Assembly (NCBI RefSeq): GCF_029109325.1
Contig: NZ_JAQKQJ010000021.1
Coordinates: 1 to 64,000 of the forward strand
Origin: Nodosilinea sp. PGN35
GTDB lineage: Bacteria > Cyanobacteriota > Cyanobacteriia > Phormidesmidales > Phormidesmidaceae
DNA: 64,000 nt
Direction: 5' to 3'
Of the stretch, positions 7,901 to 13,349 are shown in pieces (the stretch's first letter is position 1; each line of letters starts with the position of its first letter). The notes beneath the pieces were generated by a model. That model saw nothing but the letters and a program-made list of their open reading frames with translations. It was not told the DNA's origin and searched no databases. Position numbers and translations under genes: made by a program.

Positions 7901-8644
7901 ATGAAAATCGCCACCTGGAACCTTGAGCGCGCGCTGCCCCAGTCTGTACAGGCCGATCGGCAGCGACAATGGCTCAGCCGCATCGATGCCGACATTTGGA
8001 TTTTGACCGAGACCCACCTAGACATTACCCCCGGCGTAGACTATTCCTCCGTAGTCAGCGGGCCGCCCGATCGCCCTGGCGACGACGGCGAACGCTGGGT
8101 GCAAATCTGGGTGCAAACTGGGGAACTCACGCCCCTAGACACTAGCGATGCAGCACGCACCACCGCCGCCCTGCTAACGCTACCCAACTGCCAGCAGTGG
8201 GTGCTGTATGGCACCGTACTGCCCTGGTTAGGGAGTAGCTGGCAAGCGTACCCTGCTTCCCAGGGCCAGGCCTTTGCCGCAGCCCTAGCCGCCCAGCAGG
8301 CCGACTGGCAACAGCTGCGGGCAACCTATCCCCAGGCCGTTTTAGTCGTAGCCGGAGACTTCAACCAAGACCTCAACGCTCTGCACTACTATGGGTCGCG
8401 CCGCAACAAGCAGGCCCTGCGGCAGGCCCTAGACAGCGTCGGGTTAGTCTGCCACACCGCTGGGGAGCACGACCCGGTGCATCAGCTCATTGACGGACAG
8501 CACTCCAACATAGACCACATCTGCCTCAGTCAAGACCTGCCGGGGCCGTTCCAGCGGTCCTTTGCCTGGCCACCCCGGTTAGACGATCTGCGCGGTCTGT
8601 CTGACCACTTCGGGGTTGGCGTTGACATTGGCTGTGCACCGTAG
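7901..8644 (+). CDS. Endonuclease/exonuclease/phosphatase (EEP) family protein
   Basis: 247-aa EEP-fold hydrolase. The metal and catalytic motifs are in order: N-terminal MKIATWNLER, Glu in DADIWILTETH, the Asp/Asn pair in VVAGDFNQDLN (about residues 150-160), DHICLS, and the C-terminal LSDHFGVGVDIG. The family includes DNA-repair AP endonucleases, DNase I-like enzymes and phosphoinositide phosphatases, so the substrate (nucleic acid or phosphoester) is open. No signal peptide. It is convergent with surE, with only 22 bp between the stop codons. The family is sure, the role is not. Confidence 0.88.
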   Translation: MKIATWNLERALPQSVQADRQRQWLSRIDADIWILTETHLDITPGVDYSSVVSGPPDRPGDDGERWVQIWVQTGELTPLDTSDAARTTAALLTLPNCQQWVLYGTVLPWLGSSWQAYPASQGQAFAAALAAQQADWQQLRATYPQAVLVVAGDFNQDLNALHYYGSRRNKQALRQALDSVGLVCHTAGEHDPVHQLIDGQHSNIDHICLSQDLPGPFQRSFAWPPRLDDLRGLSDHFGVGVDIGCAP

Positions 8645-8666
8645 TGGGGAGATGGGGGGAAAGTCA

Positions 8667-9350
8667 TTACCAGAGGCAAATTTTGGTCACCGCAATGTTG
8701 CCGCCAAAGCAAACGGCCACGTCTGAGTCAGGGTCGTGGCGGCGATCGCCGTACTGGCCCGTATAGTAAAACTGGCCCTGGTCAACCTTAAACTCCGTTG
8801 GCAGGGGCTGGGTACAGGGGGGGCAAAAAACCAGTTCGGGTTCGCCAGCCCCCGGCGGCAGATGGGGTAAATTCACATTCCAAAAGCAGCCCGGTGGCAG
8901 CACCTCGGCCATCAAGATCTCAATTGTCCGAATCGCCAAACCCATGGCCAGTTCCCAATCAATAGGACGGCGATTCTGAATGTAGTGGGAAATAGCAATC
9001 CCCGGCACCCGCAGCAGCGCCGCTTCGCGCACCGCAGCCACAGTGCCCGACAGGTAAATGTCGGCCCCCATGTTGCCCCCGGAATTAATACCTGAAAGCA
9101 CCCAGGTCGCCTCAGGGCACAGGTGGCTGAGGGCAACGCGGGTGCAGTCGGCGGGGGTGCCGCCAATGGCAAAGGCACGATCGCTGCGCTGGTCGATGGC
9201 GATCGGGCCGCCCCGGTTCATCTGGTGGCTACAGCCTGAGAGATGCTGGTCGGGGGCCACCACCCAGGTGGGATAGTTGGCCAAGGCATTGTGCAACGCC
9301 TGAATGCCCGGCGCGTCGATGCCGTCGTCGTTGGTCAAAACCAGGGTCAT
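8667..9350 (-). CDS. surE: 5'/3'-nucleotidase SurE
   Basis: 227-aa SurE, a metal-dependent phosphatase that dephosphorylates nucleoside 5'- and 3'-monophosphates (and in some species short polyphosphate). The N-terminal MTLVLTNDDGIDAPG carries the two metal-binding Asp residues; SGCSHQMNRGG, GTPADCTRVAL and the GINSGGNMGADIYLSGTVAA block complete the active site. The frame is open for 37 more codons upstream, but the conserved N-terminus begins at the ATG at 9350, so I use that start. It is divergent from the LexA-like gene; the short divergent gap contains an inverted repeat that could act on both genes. Confidence 0.95.
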   Translation of the reverse strand: MTLVLTNDDGIDAPGIQALHNALANYPTWVVAPDQHLSGCSHQMNRGGPIAIDQRSDRAFAIGGTPADCTRVALSHLCPEATWVLSGINSGGNMGADIYLSGTVAAVREAALLRVPGIAISHYIQNRRPIDWELAMGLAIRTIEILMAEVLPPGCFWNVNLPHLPPGAGEPELVFCPPCTQPLPTEFKVDQGQFYYTGQYGDRRHDPDSDVAVCFGGNIAVTKICLW

Positions 9351-9474
9351 AGACAGATTCGCAGAATTCCTCTGCCTGAAGCATAGAACGTAGTCCCCGG
9401 GGATGTCGCCTGTGTACGCAAACAGAACATCGGCCTGGTTCAAATACCGAGACAAATGCACCTATTGATCAGTA

Positions 9475-9499
9475 GTATTACCGAGTGGTAAAGTAATAC
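9475..9499. promoter_or_regulatory. Inverted repeat (candidate operator) upstream of lexA-like gene
   Basis: Perfect 7-bp arms GTATTAC (9475-9481) and GTAATAC (9493-9499) separated by 11 bp, ending 19 bp before the ATG of the LexA-like repressor. The placement suits autoregulation. The sequence is not the usual cyanobacterial LexA box, so if it is an operator it would define a different specificity. Confidence 0.5.
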
Positions 9500-9518
9500 A
9501 AATGAACTATTTCCAATC

Positions 9519-10133
9519 ATGCTTCTCCTTCCTTCTGAACGCCGCTTACATGACTGTTTGAGGCAGTGGGTAGCTATTCACGGCTACGCCCCCACAATCC
9601 GAGAAATGAAGACTGCCCTGAAGGCGTCTTCAACATCTTCAGTGCAAGATCTACTGGAACGATTGCAGCGTAAAGGGTTGATCGATCGACAGCGCGGGCG
9701 ATCGCGAGCCATCCGCCTGCGGTTTAGCGAACTGCCTTTGCAGGGAAGGATTCAAGCGGGCTATCTGACAGAGCAGCCAAACTGTTGGGAGTGGATCCGA
9801 TTAGACGGCAATTGTTACGAAAAGGGTGACTATGCCCTTAAGGTATGCGGCGATAGCATGGTAATGGCGCAAATTTTTGACGGCGATGTCGTCGTTATTC
9901 GCCCGACCCAAGATATTTGGGCCATTCGCCCAGGGCAAATTGCCGTTGTTTTGATTGAAGGTGAAGGCACAACGCTCAAGCACGTCTACTGCCGCGAAGG
10001 CGATCGCCATGTGATCTTAAAGCCCGCCAACCCAGCCCTTCCATCCCGAACACTAGAGTGGTCTCAAGTAGGCGTGCAAGGTGTCATGGTTGGACTGCAT
10101 CGCCTTAGCGATGAGCTATGGATAGCAATTTGA
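9519..10133 (+). CDS. lexA: LexA-like repressor (S24 peptidase family)
   Basis: 204-aa protein with LexA architecture. Residues 1-65 form a winged-helix DNA-binding domain (RQWVAIHGYAPTIREMKTAL, SSVQDLLERLQRKGLI). The autoproteolytic domain keeps all catalytic elements: the Ala80-Gly81 cleavage site in LQGRIQAGYL, Ser113 in VCGDSMVMAQIFDGD and Lys154 in GTTLKHVYC. In enterobacteria LexA represses the SOS regulon and self-cleaves on RecA filaments; cyanobacterial LexA proteins often control other genes (carbon, redox, motility), so an SOS role is not assumed. It is divergent from surE and preceded by a perfect inverted repeat that may be its own operator. Confidence 0.88.
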   Translation: MLLLPSERRLHDCLRQWVAIHGYAPTIREMKTALKASSTSSVQDLLERLQRKGLIDRQRGRSRAIRLRFSELPLQGRIQAGYLTEQPNCWEWIRLDGNCYEKGDYALKVCGDSMVMAQIFDGDVVVIRPTQDIWAIRPGQIAVVLIEGEGTTLKHVYCREGDRHVILKPANPALPSRTLEWSQVGVQGVMVGLHRLSDELWIAI

Positions 10134-10295
10134 CCAGCGCGACTGAGTACCCTTCTAGTAGACTGCCAAGCTAAAGATGACGGGACAGTGGGGTATACGG
10201 TTCAAGGTTTCAGGTTCTAGGCGAGCCGTAGACCATATACCTTGCACCCTGCACCCAGAACGGCTGGCCCCTGTCAAAATCAGCTTGGTCAAGTA

Positions 10296-10397
10296 CTAGT
10301 ACCCTGAGGCATAAGTCAGCCAACCATTCCTGACACCTGACACCCGAGACCTGACAACCTCAGCAACGGTGGCCATATTTCTGCCAGGCAGTACTAG
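10296..10397 (+). repeat. 102-bp MITE-like element, family 2, copy 1
   Basis: Starts CTAGTAC and ends GTACTAG (7-bp terminal inverted repeats). A copy in the opposite orientation lies at 35994-36095; by eye 99 of 102 positions agree. It sits in the convergent gap between the lexA-like gene and hemB, 22 bp from the hemB stop. The remainder of the gap (10134-10295) shows no gene. Confidence 0.92.
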
Positions 10398-10419
10398 GCA
10401 AATGCCCCCGGGCAAACGA

Positions 10420-11400
10420 TTACCCCAACCAGCGAGCGACATCCTTAGCGTGGTAGGTCAAAATCAGGTCAGCACCGGAGCGCTTGAAGCTAGTCATGGT
10501 TTCCATCACCACTTTTTGCTCATCGATCCAGCCGTTGAGGGCGGCGGCCTTGACCATGGCGTATTCGCCCGACACGTTGTAGGCCGCTACCGGCAGGTTG
10601 GTGGCCTGCTTCACCCGCCAGATGATGTCCATGTAGGCCAGGGCGGGCTTCACCATCAGCATGTCGGCCCCTTCGGCGATGTCGAGCTCAATTTCTTTGA
10701 GGGCTTCGGTGCCGTTGGCCGGGTCCATCTGGTAGGTGCGGCGATCGCCAAACTGGGGCGCACTCTCCGCCGCGTCCCTAAACGGCCCGTAGTAGGCCGA
10801 GGCGTACTTGGCCGCGTAGGAGAGAATCGGCAAGTCTTCAAAGCCGCTCTCATCGAGCCCGGCACGAATCGCCTGCACAAAGCCATCCATCATGCCGGAG
10901 GGGGCAATGATGTCGGCCCCCGCATTCGCCTGGGCCACGGCGGTTTTCTTTAGCAGCTCCAGGGTGGGGTCGTTGAGCACCCGACCGCTGAGGTCACCCA
11001 CCTCTAAGTAGCCGCAGTGGCCGTGGGAGGTGTACTCGCACAGGCAAGTATCGACAATTACCATCAGGTCGGGCACCGCCTCTTTAACGGCGGTGGTGGC
11101 CTTTTGCACAATGCCGCAGTCGTGCCAGGCCCCGGTGGCATCGGTGTCTTTTTCGTCGGGAATGCCAAACAGAATGATGGCGGGAATGCCCAGGTCGTAG
11201 ACTTCCCTGGCTTCTTCGACGATTTTGTCAATGGAGAGCTGGTAGACCCCCGGCATCGACGAAACTTCCTTCGCCACCTGGTCGCCCGGCACCGCAAACA
11301 GCGGATAGATCAAGTCGGCCTGGGTGACCAGGGTCTCTTGCACCATGCGGCGGAGTTGGGGGTGCTGGCGCAGACGGCGAGGGCGATGGGTCGGAAACAT
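10420..11400 (-). CDS. hemB: Delta-aminolevulinic acid dehydratase (porphobilinogen synthase)
   Basis: 326-aa HemB, which condenses two 5-aminolevulinate molecules to porphobilinogen, the first shared step of haem, chlorophyll and corrin synthesis. The metal site VDTCLCEYTSHGHCG keeps the three cysteines of the zinc-dependent type; Schiff-base lysines lie in ILSYAAKYASAYYGPFR and MVKPALAYMDI. The open frame reaches 11433, but the conserved start MFPTHRPRRLRQHPQLRRMV corresponds to the ATG at 11400. Two dyads lie just upstream (11432-11461 and 11484-11498), candidate control sites. It is convergent with the LexA-like gene. Confidence 0.96.
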   Translation of the reverse strand: MFPTHRPRRLRQHPQLRRMVQETLVTQADLIYPLFAVPGDQVAKEVSSMPGVYQLSIDKIVEEAREVYDLGIPAIILFGIPDEKDTDATGAWHDCGIVQKATTAVKEAVPDLMVIVDTCLCEYTSHGHCGYLEVGDLSGRVLNDPTLELLKKTAVAQANAGADIIAPSGMMDGFVQAIRAGLDESGFEDLPILSYAAKYASAYYGPFRDAAESAPQFGDRRTYQMDPANGTEALKEIELDIAEGADMLMVKPALAYMDIIWRVKQATNLPVAAYNVSGEYAMVKAAALNGWIDEQKVVMETMTSFKRSGADLILTYHAKDVARWLG

Positions 11401-11431
11401 GGCCTGTAGTGTGATGAGGACTGGTCTAAAC

Positions 11432-11498
11432 AATAAAGCTTCATTAAACTAAAGCTTTATTTAGGGCCTAAAACAAGCGCTTGGTTACGTTCCGTAAC
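11432..11498. promoter_or_regulatory. Two dyads upstream of hemB; remainder of 11401-11764 without a gene
   Basis: AATAAAGCTT (11432-11441) and AAGCTTTATT (11452-11461) are perfect 10-bp arms with a 10-bp spacer, starting 31 bp upstream of the hemB ATG. A second dyad, GTTACG-TTC-CGTAAC, is at 11484-11498. Either could be an operator; the first could also be a leader hairpin. In the rest of the 364-bp gap up to the tRNA I see no gene. Confidence 0.45.
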
Positions 11499-11764
11499 TA
11501 AGTTTTGAACCACGCTGAGGTCTAGACTTCACGGGCTGTGCCGGTATGCGGGTAGAAGTGGATGCCACCCAATTGGCGGTCGCTCAACTGGTTAGGTCCC
11601 AGATGGGCGATCGCGCACCCGCTCTACCCCACCGAACCAATCCAAAACCACCCCCTACCCAAGGCTGAAAGGATTTTTTTAAGCCACGTTGCAAAATCCC
11701 CACGGCGGTATGCTATGTTTATAAGCCGTGTCCGGTAAACAACTGCACACGGTTCCCCGCGAGG

Positions 11765-11836
11765 GGGTCGCTAGCTCAGCGGTAGAGCACTCGGCTTTTA
11801 ACCGATTGGTCCTGGGTTCGAATCCCAGGCGACCCA
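11765..11836 (+). tRNA. tRNA-Lys (anticodon TTT)
   Basis: 72-nt cloverleaf: acceptor GGGTCGC (11765-11771) pairs with GCGACCC (11829-11835), discriminator A at 11836. D-arm contains GCTCAGCGGTAGAGC; the anticodon loop CTTTTAA reads TTT for Lys; the T-arm is CCTGGGTTCGAATCCCAGG. The 3' CCA is not encoded (ATAAA follows), so it must be added after transcription. It stands alone between hemB and the aldolase gene. Confidence 0.97.
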
Positions 11837-12084
11837 TAAATTTTGTTTACTTTGACCTACTCCTCAAGTAGCAAAGTTCACGGTTCGTGCCCCCAAGTGT
11901 TTTATGATGGGGCAGAGCAGCGGGATAAACACATCCCAGCTGAGTGGGGAGTTCTTTTAAGCTTGACTTTAGCTTGTCCAAACATTTCGTTATATATCCA
12001 TCGATCTATTCTAAGATTGATGAGTAAGGCTACCTACTGAAACGTCTGAAGGCCTAACGGCGAGAACACACTAGGAGGATTTTT

Positions 12085-13164
12085 ATGGCGCTTGTCTCAC
12101 TGAGGCTACTGCTGGATCACGCAGCTGAAAACGGCTACGGCATTCCGGCCTACAACGTAAACAACCTGGAGCAAATTCTGGCCATCATGAAGGCGGCGGA
12201 TGACACCGACAGCCCCGTGATTTTGCAGGCCTCTCGCGGTGCGCGCTCCTACGCTGGTGAAAACTTCCTGCGTCACCTGGTGCTGGCCGCCGTTGAAACC
12301 TACCCCCACATCCCCGTGGTCATGCACCAAGACCACGGCAACTCTCCCGCCACCTGCTATTCAGCCCTGCGTAACGGCTTCACCAGCGTCATGATGGATG
12401 GCTCGCTCGAAGCCGATGCCAAGACCCCTGCCAGCTTTGAGTACAACGCCGCTGTGACCAGCGAAGTTGTTAAGGTGGCTCACGCTATCGGTTGCAGTGT
12501 AGAAGGCGAGCTGGGCTGCCTCGGCTCCCTCGAAACCGGCGCGGGCGAAGCGGAAGACGGCCACGGCTTTGAGGGCACCCTCAGCAAAGACCAACTGCTC
12601 ACCGACCCCGATGAAGCAGTTCAATTTGTGGAAGCCACCCAGGTCGATGCTCTGGCCGTTGCCATCGGCACCAGCCACGGGGCCTATAAGTTCACCCGCA
12701 AGCCCACTGGCGAAATCCTGGCCATCAGCCGCATCGAAGAGATTCACCGCCGCCTGCCCAACACCCACTTGGTGATGCACGGGTCTTCCTCTGTGCCCCA
12801 GAAGTGGCTGGACATGATCAACGAGTACGGTGGTCAAATTCCTGAGACCTACGGCGTGCCCCTCGAAGAGATTCAAAAGGGCATCAAGAGCGGCGTTCGC
12901 AAAGTCAACATTGACACCGACAACCGCCTGGCCATTACCGCTGCCATCCGTGAAGCGGCGGCGAAGGATCCTTCTAACTTCGATCCTCGCCACTTCATGA
13001 AGCCCTCGATGAAGTACATGACCGAAGTCTGTGCTGAGCGCTACGACGCCTTCGGCACCGCTGGCAACGCCAGCAAGATCAAGCAGGAGCCTGTGGAAGT
13101 CTACGCTGTTAAGTACGCCAAGGGCGAACTCGACGCCAAAGTCTCTACCGCCGCTGTGGCTTAA
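12085..13164 (+). CDS. fbaA: Class II fructose-bisphosphate aldolase
   Basis: 359-aa zinc-dependent aldolase cleaving or forming fructose-1,6-bisphosphate (and sedoheptulose-1,7-bisphosphate in Calvin-cycle forms). The N-terminus MALVSLRLLLDHAAENGYGIPAYNVNN, the metal/active-site block VVMHQDHGNS, EGELGCLGSLETGAGE, the His of AIGTSHGAYKF, VMHGSSSVP and VNIDTDNRLA are typical of the CbbA/FbaA type of phototrophs. A strong ribosome site (AGGAGG) sits 6-7 bp before the ATG, and an efficient terminator follows, so it is probably a highly expressed single-gene unit. The 248-bp upstream gap after the tRNA has no other gene. Confidence 0.96.
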   Translation: MALVSLRLLLDHAAENGYGIPAYNVNNLEQILAIMKAADDTDSPVILQASRGARSYAGENFLRHLVLAAVETYPHIPVVMHQDHGNSPATCYSALRNGFTSVMMDGSLEADAKTPASFEYNAAVTSEVVKVAHAIGCSVEGELGCLGSLETGAGEAEDGHGFEGTLSKDQLLTDPDEAVQFVEATQVDALAVAIGTSHGAYKFTRKPTGEILAISRIEEIHRRLPNTHLVMHGSSSVPQKWLDMINEYGGQIPETYGVPLEEIQKGIKSGVRKVNIDTDNRLAITAAIREAAAKDPSNFDPRHFMKPSMKYMTEVCAERYDAFGTAGNASKIKQEPVEVYAVKYAKGELDAKVSTAAVA

Positions 13165-13207
13165 GCAGAGCTAGGTCGCTTTCCTCAGGGAATTTGACCT
13201 AAATCTA

Positions 13208-13246
13208 AAAAAGCAGGGCTTCTTCGTCGAGGAGGCCCTGCTTTTT
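13208..13246 (+). terminator. Rho-independent terminator of fbaA
   Basis: GCAGGGC (13213-13219) pairs with GCCCTGC (13235-13241); the stem continues inward with A-T and G-T pairs to a loop at 13225-13229, and a T-run follows at 13242-13246. The matching A-run upstream lets it work in both directions. Confidence 0.9.
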
Positions 13247-13344
13247 GGTAGTCAATTGGGTTAAACCATTCAGCAACTCTAGGAACGTTCAAACGTTTGA
13301 ACGTTCCTGGGGAAATTGTCCTAACCAGACTGGCTACAGCTATA
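13241..13344 (-). repeat. Fold-back (MITE-like) element, family 1, copy A
   Basis: About 104 bp, essentially one long imperfect inverted repeat. The centre is a perfect 28-bp palindrome (13281-13308, containing AACGTTCAAACGTTTGAACG). The arm next to cheA reads, on the minus strand, TATAGCTGTAGCCAGTCTGG then TTAGGACAATT; the other arm is degenerate and merges with the fbaA terminator T-run. It ends 5 bp from the cheA stop codon. Other copies: 7616, 21891, 31619, 47748 and 49812. Confidence 0.9.
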
Positions 13345-13349
13345 GCTGC

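Noticed and set aside
11843..12040. 65-codon open frame between tRNA-Lys and fbaA
   Set aside because: No motif, no ribosome site, composition unlike neighbouring genes; more likely the fbaA leader region.
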